From: Planctomycetota bacterium
Lineage (GTDB): Bacteria > Planctomycetota > Planctomycetia > Planctomycetales > Planctomycetaceae
Direction of reading: 5' to 3'
DNA: 7,974 nucleotides
NCBI GenBank assembly: GCA_027622115.1
Contig: JAQBZS010000300.1
Span: 1 to 7,974, forward strand
Position numbers and translations under genes: made by a program. Positions 1 to 7,494 of the stretch are shown one piece after another (position 1 is the first letter of the stretch; every line of letters begins with the position of its first letter). Below the pieces are notes generated by a model that made no database searches, was not told where the DNA came from, and worked only from the letters and a program-made list of their open reading frames with translations.

Positions 1-1
1 G

Positions 2-190
2 CGCAGAAACTGCCGATCGTGTAAAGACGAATTCCACACGGTTATTGAGAAGTCACCGAACGGAAGCCGCCGACTTTTCTGCCTGGATTGCAACCGACGC
101 AAAATCTCTCAAGATCTTGAGTGCGAACTGACGCCCGTTGAATTCGATCAAGTCATTTCCCGTTCAGATCACTTTGCCTCGGAGTTACGC
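2..190 (+). other. Open in-frame upstream segment with zinc-ribbon-like cysteine motif (possible N-terminal extension of the giant gene, 5' end outside window)
   Basis: Frame 2 is open from the first base and runs without a stop into the ATG at 191. It encodes about 63 residues with cysteines at codons starting 11, 20, 80 and 89, giving C-x2-C-x19-C-x2-C, the spacing of a small zinc ribbon; basic residues follow (CNRRK). The base composition by codon position (second position poorest in GC) is weakly consistent with coding. Frame 1 stops at 22-24 and frame 3 at 129-131. No ATG, GTG or TTG occurs in frame 2 before 191, so if this is translated the start lies outside the window. In that case the hydrophobic stretch after 191 would be an internal membrane anchor, with the zinc ribbon in the cytoplasm and the remainder outside. 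The alternative is that this is a non-coding leader, or the remnant of another gene, that happens to be open; the ribosome binding site before 191 favours that reading. Confidence 0.4.
181..184 (+). promoter_or_regulatory. Ribosome binding site of the giant gene
   Basis: GGAG ends six bases before the ATG at 191, a normal Shine-Dalgarno spacing. Together with the signal-peptide-like sequence that starts exactly at this ATG, it supports 191 as the start even though the frame is open further upstream. Confidence 0.6.
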
Positions 191-265
191 ATGACGACCC
201 GTTTTCACGCCGTCGTTGCTTTCATCCTGAGTTTGTGCGTTCACGATGCAGTTTCCACAGCAGCC
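191..265 (+). other. Signal peptide (or internal membrane anchor if the gene starts upstream)
   Basis: Residues 1-25 have a short n-region with Arg4, a hydrophobic core from Ala7 to Val17 and small residues before Asp26 (STAAD), which suits signal peptidase I. The cysteine at 16 is preceded by Leu-Ser-Leu, which is not a lipobox because the residue before Cys should be small. Export to the periplasm or cell surface is inferred. Confidence 0.75.
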
Positions 266-3200
266 GACATCGAAGTGCGGCTGGTGGCTGCGGATGAATC
301 GACCAAGCCGCTGGTCAGTGAGCTAGTCGATTTTCGGCGATCGCCGGATGGTGGATTGATCGCCGTGCAATGGGTTTCCGGCGTACTGCTTGACGGCAAG
401 TCGATCTTCCCCGTGCGAAGCGACGGCATTGCCATTCCGAATGGGCCGAAGGTTGCCGGCTCGCCCACCAAATCGGCGACGAGTGACCTCAACGATCTAT
501 TGGGTGATATCAACAAGAAGAAAACCAGCTCGAAGAAACTGCGACCGGTGGATGTTGTCGATGAGCAATACCGCGAGGCCAAGCTGTCCGATGGACGGAA
601 GATCGGACCGGTGAGACGACGGACCAGTGCGGCTCGCGTGGTGTTGTCGAAGTCTGCATCGGTGTCGCCGGGAAGTCTTTCGCTGGCGAAGGACGGGCGA
701 ATCGACGTCGCCTGCTATCCCGTGACCATCACTGCGGCGCGTGTGGACACGGGCGAACGCGACGTCTTTGTTCCTCGATTGTCGTACGAAGGCCGAGACC
801 TGTTGGCGGATTGCCTGTTCGAACACAGCCCGGATGTGCCGCTGGGTGATGAGTCGGCGATGGCTCGTGGGAATGCTCAGGGTCAGCTCGGTTGGTTGAA
901 TGCGACTCGAGGTGGGAATCGCGACTTCCGCCGGCTGACGATCTACCTTCCGGCGAACGGACGTGACACGGCGTATCGATTGAACGGCCAAGAGTTTCAT
1001 GTGAGTTCGGCGGGCGTCGGTCTTGTGCAGACTGCCGATGCGCATGCGAAGGCGACGGTGAAAAGTGTTGGCAAGTTTCAATTGCAGACCCATTTGCCGG
1101 CGGTGATCAAGCCGACTCTGGTGCCGATCGTCGCGAGCGTGGGTGGGGGCTGGAGCCTCCTTGATCAATCGCACGCGGAATTCGATGTCACTCGCCGACA
1201 GTTGGCTCCGATCACACTCAAATCCGCGCGGCGCGAAGTCACGTTGCAGCCTCGATTGCCGGACGGTGAACGTGCTTCACATCGCTTCGTGCAAGTGGTG
1301 GCGATGACCGAAGACGCGGAACCGGTCGTGCGACTCGTCGAAATGCCACTGGCGGCGGACACGACGAAGCCACGGTTTGCCGTGCGGATCACCCAGACGA
1401 ATGCTGGCGGCGCGGACGATCTACCGCAACAGTTCGCGGCTGAATTGTTGCCGAATGTTGGGTCGGTCGACGGCTCGGCATCGTTGCGAAACGCGGGCAA
1501 ATCCGGCGACATGACGCGTCAGCCGATTGCGATCGAATTCACCCGATCCGCCGCGAATACGTGGACGTCGTCCGACCTGGATGTGTCGGCCGGCCTGTAC
1601 GGCTTGCGTTTGGGACTGGCTCCCCAAGCCAACGACGTGCTGCCGATCGTGATCGCCAATCAGAGTCGCGGATCAGTTTCGCTGGCGACGTATCACAATC
1701 GCAATGACTTCCTGCGAGGCGAGACGGCTCATTTGGGTGTGATCACTCGCGGACTTCGTGAAGTCTCGGACGTGCCGCTGTTGATCAAGTTGACGCATGA
1801 AAACGGCGAAACAACAGTTGTGGCAAAAGTGATCGCGGCCAGCCCGGCAGGGTCGGCACGGTCTCAATTCGTGGCGATCGATACCGGCGGACTGCGGCTG
1901 GGTCGCTACGTGATCTCGATCGGTAATCCAGAGATTCCCGATCACGCGCTCATCGCCTACGACACGTCGATCACGGTTCATGCCGCCAAGCCGAAGAGCA
2001 ACTTTGCCGTCTACAGTTGGTTCGCCAACAGCTTCTCGGGTCCGATGAAGGCGGGCGACAAGACGCTGGTCAACATCCTGCTGTCACAAAAGCCGACCGG
2101 CCCACTGACGCCCGCTGAACTCGCACGCTACACGCGGCAGCCGACGTTTCCGTCCAATCTGCGAAGCACCTTCGCCTCCGACCCGCTGTATCCGTCGCCG
2201 GAAACCACCATCGGCTACGACGAGGAAACCGAACGCGAGATGGCCGTCGCCATGCGGTTGGGCATCAAGTACTGCCCCGATTATGGCTGGGGCATGAATG
2301 GTCAAGAAGCGGCGTGGAACCCGAAGCACACGCTGCCGGAAGAATTGAAACGCATCCAACGACTGTGCTCGCAAGTGACGCAGCGCTTCCGCGACTTCGG
2401 CAACTTCGGCGGGCTGCATTTGAACTGGTATCCGCGATTGGGCGGCAATTGGGAACAGCATCCCGCGACCGACGGCAACGCGGTCCCTCGCCGCGAGTTA
2501 CTCCAAAAGCAGGCCGAAGCTGTCTATGCCGAGACGGCCGAGGACAAAGCCAGTGCGACCGGCGGACTCGATCGAGCCGTCCGCGCGCACAAGCATCGCG
2601 TGGGCGCGTTTGCCCGAGCGTACGATGCGTGGACCAGCCGCGCGAGGACGATGTCGGTCGGCTTTCCGCACGATGACGAACGAGATCAAGTTCGCAGCCA
2701 CTTGCAACGCTTGGGATTGTTGCGGCCGAATGGACTTCCGTTGGAAGGACTCATTTCGCGTTTGGAGACCACGTCACTGAATCAGCCGGGGCTCGACGGC
2801 CGACACGTCTACACATCATTTCCGCCCATCAGTTGGTTCCAGCAACGCAACTACTATCCATCAACGTATCACGCGACTTTGCCGGTCTCGGCGGTTCACG
2901 CTTATACGGATTACGGTTTCTCGCCATTCCAACCGCTGTGGGGCGTCGATCATTGGGCGGCTCGATTCGGGCCGCCGTCGCCTCGAAACGGCAACATCCT
3001 CGGCAAGCAGCCGGTCTGGGCCACCACAATGAGCAACGGTCGCGACATCATGCTGCGACACGCGTTGTTGTTGGCCGGTCGCGGCGCGGACGGCATCGAC
3101 ATCAAAGGCCAAGACGATCGCACGGCGGGAGTGATCTCGGACTTCCTGCAAAGTTACGGCCCATTTTTCCGAGCCATGCAACCCAAGAGCGACGTTGCCA

Positions 3201-6200
3201 TCATCACGTCCTTGCGGCAGCAATTCTCGACGAAGGAACTGATCGGTCAATGGATGGGCTACACCGGCGGCAAGTATTTCGATCTCTACGTCAAGCTGTG
3301 GTACGCACGTCGCCCGCCGCACATGCTGGCCGAGGACGACGTCACACTGGATCGCCTCAAGAACTACAAGGCCGTGTTCATCCTCGGCCAGCAAGTCCGC
3401 ATGCCACCGAGCGCGATGATGGCACTGGCCGATTATGACAAGTCCGGCGGACGCGTCTTCAAGGACGCTGACACTGCGGACGTCTATCCCGGCACGACGT
3501 TTTCGCTGCTGCCGGCGCCGATCGCTGACAGCAATCGACCGGCGTGGGACACGAAGAAGTATTCGCAAACGCGAGACCAATTCTTCGTGGGCACTCAAGC
3601 GGGATACGAAGCGATCGCCGCTTCACTCGACAAGCTGCTCGGCGAATTGCCGCCGCCGCGAGTGCATTCGTCCGGCCACGACGTGCTGTTGGCCACGATG
3701 GAGCCGCCATCGATTGAGTCGGCCCTTTCCAATCTCCCGCCACCAAAAGGTCCGCGAGTCGCCGCGGCCGTGTTTGCCGTCAATGACAAACGCACTCCGC
3801 CGGGCATCGAGCATCCGTGGAATTTCTGGTCCGCCACAATTCTGAGTTCGCGGTCGACGCTGACGTTCGACAAGCCCTACGTGTTGTACGACCTGTTGGA
3901 AGCCGGACGCGAAATCCAATTGCAACGGCTAGGCGATCGTTTCGTTCATCCCGTGACGTTCGACCGTTGTTCCGGGCGAGCCTACATCGCCACGACGTCT
4001 CCGATTCGCAGCCTCAACGTGAAGACCGACGTCACGGCTTATCGCAGTGCAACCCTCCGAATCGAAGTCAAAGACGATCAACAAGCGACATTCGTCGATG
4101 CGTTGCCGTTTGAATTCACCGTCGTTGATGAAGCCGGAAACAACGTGCAAACGATCTACCGCGCGCTTGGTCCGGAGTCCTCGGTTTCTGTTCCCTTGCC
4201 CGGCTACGCGAAGGCCGGCACTTGGTCCGTGCGAGTTCGCGAGTTGGCATCCGGAATGACCGCCATCGTGCCGATCAAGAAGCTCGTCGCCGAGTTGCCA
4301 ATCGCCGCCGCATCGCCCGTGCTGATGCCGCGCGCTGGGTCGGTCTCGCGATTCCTGAAGGACCAACGACCAGGACAGCCTCCGGTGCTCATCGTGCTCG
4401 ATCAGAGACAACTGGACGCTCACGGCAAGGCCATTCAAGAACTGGCCAATCAACTTGCCGGTCACATCCACAAGTCGGGTCGATCAGCGCTGGTCCGCAT
4501 TGTTGCCGCGGACGACGTCGTTCAGGTTCCGCAGCGATGGAGACCCACGGCAACGGATCGGCTCTACCTCACACAGGCACGAGCCGGACAGCGAACTCCC
4601 ACTCCGGCTGCGTGGCTCGATGGAGATCGCAAGTGCTTGCGGGGGTTGAACGATCCCGAACCCGGTCAATGGATCATCGCGGCCGGAGATCTCGCCACGA
4701 AGCACTTTCGAACCGCGACCGGAGCCGCCGGTGCATTGGATGCGATCCACCCCGCATCGGGCTGGACCGAACCCGGAGCCGTGCATCGGATTTACCAGGA
4801 CGTGGTGATCCTCGGTTCGATGAGCACGCATCGGCTCGTGTCCGATCTGCATCGCACCGTCGGCATGCGAGCGGAGCCCGGCTTCCCCGCCGATGGCTCA
4901 GCACTGGTGCAAGTCATCCACGACGCATTCACCGCCGACCACGACTGTCTCAGCATTCAAGCCCCCGATCTCGACGGCTTGCGAGCCGGTGTGAAGGCCA
5001 TCGCATCGATTGGTACCGCCGACGCAACCGACAACTCGAAGCCGGTGCAGGCCGCCGACGTCGCCGCGAATGGGAATGACCGCGTCGTCAGCGTCACACG
5101 AACCGAGAAGACCGCGCTGCCGAATCCCATCCGCGACGTCTTTGGAGCCGCCGTGCATCCGATGGGCTTTTCGGCCGACGGCGGTCTGCTCGCGTCCGCC
5201 GGCACGCAAGCCTCGAATTACTTTCTGTTCGACGAAGACGGCAACCTGCAACGCAAGTGGCTCGGCAAATACGCCGTTGAACCGGACAGCCTCAACGCAA
5301 CCAACGCGGACGGCATCTGGATTCGCGAATGGTGGGGCACGCCCGGCTTCGTGGATTCCATCGTTCGAGCCGACAAGCACGCGAAACCGAAATGGATGAT
5401 GAACTCGCCGCGTTACAGTCGCGGCTTCGCCGGCTGGCGACATCCCGGCACGCGATTCCTCGTGGATCGCTCGAGCGGCGACATATTCGTGTCGGGTCAC
5501 AATCGGCTGACTCGCATCACGACGGACGGCACAGTCGTTTGGCGTTACGACGATTTGGAAACCACGCAAGACGTCGAATCCTTCCGCTTTTCGCGAGACA
5601 TCATGCTACACGGTCTCAGCGACGACGGCCGCTTCGTGTTGGCGGCAGCATTTGGAGTCGAACCGTATGCCAACGTGGTGAATAAGTTTGTGCGGCCGAC
5701 CGTGATGCTGTTCGACACGGCGACCGGAAAAGTCGTCTGGGAAAAGAAAGACGTTTTGATCGATCACTCGGCCTGTGGTTTCGCGTCGTCGAATCTCATC
5801 GTCGTGGCCGACGCCACGCCAGGTCGGAAACGAATCGTCCTGCTCGACATGAGCGGGAAAGAAGTCTGGTCGCAAGCTCGTCCGCAAGGCACGTCCCAAG
5901 CGGTGATGACTCCGGAAGGCAGTTGGCTGATCGTGCGGCCCGAGGCACCTCGCGGGACGAACTTCCAAACGCTCGGCCCGCCGAAGGGGCTGTTTTCGAT
6001 TTCACTCGCCGACAAAACTCCGACCGCATCCGCGAACGCTGCAGCTTTCCAACTGAGCGCCGATATCCACGCGTGGCGGATGGTGCAGTCGGATGGTCGA
6101 ATCCTCGTCAGCACGGTCGACGGCTGGTTGCGATGTTTCCAGCCCGACACGAAGCTCGAATGGGAGCAACGTTTTAACGGCCCGGTCAACATCCTCACGT

Positions 6201-7339
6201 CGTTCAGCGGCGACCGTATCGCCATCGGCACTCAGAACGGCCTGCTGCTGCGGCTCGACGAAAACGGCAAGGTGCTTCAGCAAATCGACCTGATGCCGCA
6301 CAACATGGTCATCGACCAAGCCAAGTACGTGCGAGACTACACGGCTTCGCCCGCCGACACGCCGCTCATCGACGCCACACCGGCGTTGCCTCCAAGAATC
6401 CACCAGCGTCACGGCAAGATCGTGAGGTTCTCGCCCAATCTGTGGCCGGTTGCGGGTGGCAAGCAAATCCTCAGGTCGAGCAAAACAATCTCGATCGCGA
6501 ATGCCAAGCCTGGCACGTACCTGTTGTCGCTGTTGCAACGAGCCCTGGAAGGCAAACAGTCGACGGCCCCGGAACGCATCGTCGTTGAAGTCCGGCAAGG
6601 CAAAGTCGCCGCGCCGATTTACTCGGCTCCGATCGAAGCGTCCGCCACTTGGCAGGAACGCACGCTGTCTTGGAAGCTCGCCAAATCGGGAGCGATCACG
6701 ATCACGCTGAATTACACCGGCGCAACCGGAATCGAGCTACACGACTCCGGGCTGTTCACGATCAATTACCCATCACCGAACGTGCTGGTCCAGCGGCTTC
6801 CGGATGCTCCCGGAGTCGCAGCCAACAAGCCAGCCCTGAACGATCTCGATTCGCTGCTCGACGGCGGCAACAAGAAAATCGTCCCACCGGCTGTCCGCTT
6901 CTTCATGCCCAACGACGTGGACCTCACCGCGCGTTCGCGAGGCGCGACGCCTTTCCGCCAAGCGATCCCCTACACCGTTCCGTTCGACGGCCAACTGAGC
7001 GGCCAGAAAACCAGTTGGCTCAACAAGCCCATCACCGGGAGCACCCACGCCCAACTACAATTGTCGTTTGAATCGCCGGTCGCATTGAGTGCCTTCGCCG
7101 TCTACGAAGACACAGCCGCCGGCTACACGGACACATACGCGATCTTCTGCCGAGACGCGAAGACCCAAACATGGCACCGAGTCGGCCACGCAACGAACAA
7201 TCGCAGCCCATTCAACGTTTTCTCGTTTCCCGCGATTGAAACCGACTCGGTCACCTACCTGTGGCTCAAATCCGCCGACCGCCACGCCCGCATCGCGGAA
7301 CTTGAGGGCTATCGCGGACTCACCGCGAATGCACGGTGA
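191..7339 (+). CDS. Giant secreted multi-domain protein: GH42-like barrel, PQQ-like beta-propeller and discoidin-like C-terminus
   Basis: 2382 residues. Residues 1-25 form a signal peptide (Arg4, hydrophobic core 7-17, cleavage near STA/A or TAA/D). Residues 26-600 are beta-rich; 496-597 resemble a macroglobulin MG2/Ig fold (NDFLRGETAHLGV). Residues about 600-995 look like a TIM barrel (LGIKYCPDYGWG at 690-701, GGLHLNWYP at 740-748, QPVWATTM at 940-947, GADGIDI at 965-971). Residues about 998-1110 resemble the GH42 middle/GATase-like domain (LKNYKAVFILG, then LADYDKSGGRVF). An Ig-like domain (about 1272-1358) and an unassigned alpha/beta region (1395-1608) follow, then a PQQ-like propeller (1645-2033), a jelly-roll-like domain (about 2078-2194) and an F5/8 type C-like domain (about 2255-2382, ending RIAELEGY). 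It is probably extracytoplasmic and carbohydrate-related; no specific substrate can be named. The usual catalytic glutamates are not evident. Far longer than ordinary GH42 enzymes. Fold calls are pattern-based inference; the reading frame itself is certain. The start could lie upstream of the window. Confidence 0.93.
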   Translation: MTTRFHAVVAFILSLCVHDAVSTAADIEVRLVAADESTKPLVSELVDFRRSPDGGLIAVQWVSGVLLDGKSIFPVRSDGIAIPNGPKVAGSPTKSATSDLNDLLGDINKKKTSSKKLRPVDVVDEQYREAKLSDGRKIGPVRRRTSAARVVLSKSASVSPGSLSLAKDGRIDVACYPVTITAARVDTGERDVFVPRLSYEGRDLLADCLFEHSPDVPLGDESAMARGNAQGQLGWLNATRGGNRDFRRLTIYLPANGRDTAYRLNGQEFHVSSAGVGLVQTADAHAKATVKSVGKFQLQTHLPAVIKPTLVPIVASVGGGWSLLDQSHAEFDVTRRQLAPITLKSARREVTLQPRLPDGERASHRFVQVVAMTEDAEPVVRLVEMPLAADTTKPRFAVRITQTNAGGADDLPQQFAAELLPNVGSVDGSASLRNAGKSGDMTRQPIAIEFTRSAANTWTSSDLDVSAGLYGLRLGLAPQANDVLPIVIANQSRGSVSLATYHNRNDFLRGETAHLGVITRGLREVSDVPLLIKLTHENGETTVVAKVIAASPAGSARSQFVAIDTGGLRLGRYVISIGNPEIPDHALIAYDTSITVHAAKPKSNFAVYSWFANSFSGPMKAGDKTLVNILLSQKPTGPLTPAELARYTRQPTFPSNLRSTFASDPLYPSPETTIGYDEETEREMAVAMRLGIKYCPDYGWGMNGQEAAWNPKHTLPEELKRIQRLCSQVTQRFRDFGNFGGLHLNWYPRLGGNWEQHPATDGNAVPRRELLQKQAEAVYAETAEDKASATGGLDRAVRAHKHRVGAFARAYDAWTSRARTMSVGFPHDDERDQVRSHLQRLGLLRPNGLPLEGLISRLETTSLNQPGLDGRHVYTSFPPISWFQQRNYYPSTYHATLPVSAVHAYTDYGFSPFQPLWGVDHWAARFGPPSPRNGNILGKQPVWATTMSNGRDIMLRHALLLAGRGADGIDIKGQDDRTAGVISDFLQSYGPFFRAMQPKSDVAIITSLRQQFSTKELIGQWMGYTGGKYFDLYVKLWYARRPPHMLAEDDVTLDRLKNYKAVFILGQQVRMPPSAMMALADYDKSGGRVFKDADTADVYPGTTFSLLPAPIADSNRPAWDTKKYSQTRDQFFVGTQAGYEAIAASLDKLLGELPPPRVHSSGHDVLLATMEPPSIESALSNLPPPKGPRVAAAVFAVNDKRTPPGIEHPWNFWSATILSSRSTLTFDKPYVLYDLLEAGREIQLQRLGDRFVHPVTFDRCSGRAYIATTSPIRSLNVKTDVTAYRSATLRIEVKDDQQATFVDALPFEFTVVDEAGNNVQTIYRALGPESSVSVPLPGYAKAGTWSVRVRELASGMTAIVPIKKLVAELPIAAASPVLMPRAGSVSRFLKDQRPGQPPVLIVLDQRQLDAHGKAIQELANQLAGHIHKSGRSALVRIVAADDVVQVPQRWRPTATDRLYLTQARAGQRTPTPAAWLDGDRKCLRGLNDPEPGQWIIAAGDLATKHFRTATGAAGALDAIHPASGWTEPGAVHRIYQDVVILGSMSTHRLVSDLHRTVGMRAEPGFPADGSALVQVIHDAFTADHDCLSIQAPDLDGLRAGVKAIASIGTADATDNSKPVQAADVAANGNDRVVSVTRTEKTALPNPIRDVFGAAVHPMGFSADGGLLASAGTQASNYFLFDEDGNLQRKWLGKYAVEPDSLNATNADGIWIREWWGTPGFVDSIVRADKHAKPKWMMNSPRYSRGFAGWRHPGTRFLVDRSSGDIFVSGHNRLTRITTDGTVVWRYDDLETTQDVESFRFSRDIMLHGLSDDGRFVLAAAFGVEPYANVVNKFVRPTVMLFDTATGKVVWEKKDVLIDHSACGFASSNLIVVADATPGRKRIVLLDMSGKEVWSQARPQGTSQAVMTPEGSWLIVRPEAPRGTNFQTLGPPKGLFSISLADKTPTASANAAAFQLSADIHAWRMVQSDGRILVSTVDGWLRCFQPDTKLEWEQRFNGPVNILTSFSGDRIAIGTQNGLLLRLDENGKVLQQIDLMPHNMVIDQAKYVRDYTASPADTPLIDATPALPPRIHQRHGKIVRFSPNLWPVAGGKQILRSSKTISIANAKPGTYLLSLLQRALEGKQSTAPERIVVEVRQGKVAAPIYSAPIEASATWQERTLSWKLAKSGAITITLNYTGATGIELHDSGLFTINYPSPNVLVQRLPDAPGVAANKPALNDLDSLLDGGNKKIVPPAVRFFMPNDVDLTARSRGATPFRQAIPYTVPFDGQLSGQKTSWLNKPITGSTHAQLQLSFESPVALSAFAVYEDTAAGYTDTYAIFCRDAKTQTWHRVGHATNNRSPFNVFSFPAIETDSVTYLWLKSADRHARIAELEGYRGLTANAR
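485..523 (+). repeat. Short motif copy A: D-L-x-x-L-L-x(3)-N-K-K
   Basis: Residues 99-111 read DLNDLLGDINKKK, in a lysine- and serine-rich linker-like stretch after the first beta region. A related motif lies more than 2100 residues later (copy B, 6842-6880). The two share Asp, Leu, Leu-Leu and Asn-Lys-Lys in register. Confidence 0.45.
1988..3520 (+). other. TIM-barrel-like plus GH42 middle-domain-like region
   Basis: Residues about 600-1110 of the giant protein. The order is the one known in GH42-type beta-galactosidases: barrel strands, an 'alAhGadgv'-like strand (HALLLAGRGADGIDI, 957-971), then a Rossmann-like trimerization domain (SDVAIITS at 1000-1007; LDRLKNYKAVFILG at 1053-1066; YDKSGGRVF at 1082-1090). 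In clan GH-A the acid/base is the Glu of an Asn-Glu pair after strand 4. The best candidate here is LNWYP at 744-748, which has Asn-Trp. The strand usually carrying the nucleophile Glu reads QPVWATTM, with no Glu. A helical insertion, residues about 766-860, lies between them. The fold assignment is by eye; a diverged non-catalytic barrel is my preferred reading. Confidence 0.55.
5123..6289 (+). other. PQQ-like beta-propeller, about eight blades
   Basis: Residues 1645-2033 of the giant protein. Eight blade-like strands of the form 'hydrophobic-x-D-x-x-G-x-hydrophobic-x-W' can be read: YFLFDEDGNLQRKW (1677), IVRADKHAKPKW (1724), LTRITTDGTVVW (1773), VMLFDTATGKVVW (1838), IVLLDMSGKEVW (1882), LFSISLADKT (1934, degenerate, no Trp), LRCFQPDTKLEW (1980) and LLLRLDENGKVL (2017, Trp replaced). 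DTATGKVVW is close to the classical PQQ-repeat core. Such propellers occur both in quinoprotein enzymes and in binding scaffolds; no cofactor ligands can be assigned here, so a scaffold or ligand-binding role is as likely as catalysis. Confidence 0.8.
6842..6880 (+). repeat. Short motif copy B: D-L-x-x-L-L-x(3)-N-K-K
   Basis: Residues 2218-2230 read DLDSLLDGGNKKI, in the linker between the jelly-roll-like and discoidin-like domains. Seven of twelve positions match copy A at residues 99-110. The linker setting in both places suggests a short binding or processing motif rather than a folded unit. Confidence 0.45.
6953..7336 (+). other. F5/8 type C (discoidin)-like C-terminal domain
   Basis: Residues about 2255-2382. 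The region has the order of strands seen in discoidin domains: QLQLSFESPVALSAFAVYED, then YTDTYAIFCRDAKTQTWHRV, then YLWLKSADRHARIAELEGY close to the C-terminus. The closing 'rIaElegY' is the typical last strand of this family. These domains usually bind glycans or other surface ligands. Binding is inferred from the family; no ligand-specific residues can be named. Confidence 0.7.
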
Positions 7340-7350
7340 GGTGCATTGCG
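7324..7350 (+). other. Hairpin wrapped around the stop codon of the giant gene
   Basis: AATGCAC at 7328-7334 and GTGCATT at 7341-7347 form a perfect 7-bp stem with a 6-base loop (GGTGAG) holding the TGA stop at 7337-7339. Three more pairs (7324-7326 with 7348-7350) are possible if G7327 is bulged. No run of T follows, so it does not look like a classical intrinsic terminator. It may be fortuitous, or may slow ribosomes or protect the 3' end. Confidence 0.35.
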
Positions 7351-7494
7351 ATGGATCGAAATCCGTCTCGCATTCTTGCTCGCGCTTTTCGCCGATATTC
7401 GCCGTGTTCAAGCCGTTGAGCGAAGTAGTCGATCTTGATTAAACTGGGGTTCTTGCCTTCTTGGGCGGTCAATTTGCAGAGAATAGGTGGTCGG
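7340..7494 (+). other. Intergenic region
   Basis: 155 bases between the giant gene and the ferredoxin-like gene. It starts in the right arm of the stop-codon hairpin. A TTGATT at 7435-7440 could be a -35-like element but no convincing -10 follows at 16-18 bases. A small direct repeat TTCGCCG occurs at 7388-7394 and 7398-7404. No T-tract terminator, tRNA or recognisable riboswitch was seen. The gap is large enough for an independent promoter. Confidence 0.5.
7485..7490 (+). promoter_or_regulatory. Ribosome binding site of the ferredoxin-like gene
   Basis: AGGTGG ends four bases before the ATG at 7495. It decides the start over in-frame TTG codons at 7435 and 7474; the frame is closed by TAG at 7426-7428. 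Confidence 0.65.

Noticed and set aside
230..241. LSLC in the signal peptide as a possible lipobox
   Set aside because: The residue before Cys is Leu, whereas lipoproteins need a small residue there, and a standard signal peptidase I site follows.
497..1174. 225-codon open frame on the minus strand
   Set aside because: It lies wholly inside the giant gene, has an Arg/His-rich composition typical of antisense reading of GC-rich coding DNA, and shows no recognisable motif.
2861..3598. 245-codon minus-strand open frame
   Set aside because: It is antisense to the well-supported barrel and middle-domain region and has no independent start signal or motif.
4222..5079. 285-codon plus-strand open frame in another frame
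   Set aside because: It is extremely rich in Arg and Ser and overlaps the clearly coding frame across the alpha/beta region; a shadow of GC-rich codon usage.
7388..7404. Direct repeat TTCGCCG separated by three bases
   Set aside because: Two 7-base copies in GC-rich DNA are easily due to chance, and no operator-like symmetry is present.
7435..7484. TTGATT as a -35 box for the ferredoxin-like gene
   Set aside because: No TATAAT-like hexamer lies at a suitable distance; GAGAAT at 7479-7484 is too far downstream and too near the ribosome binding site.
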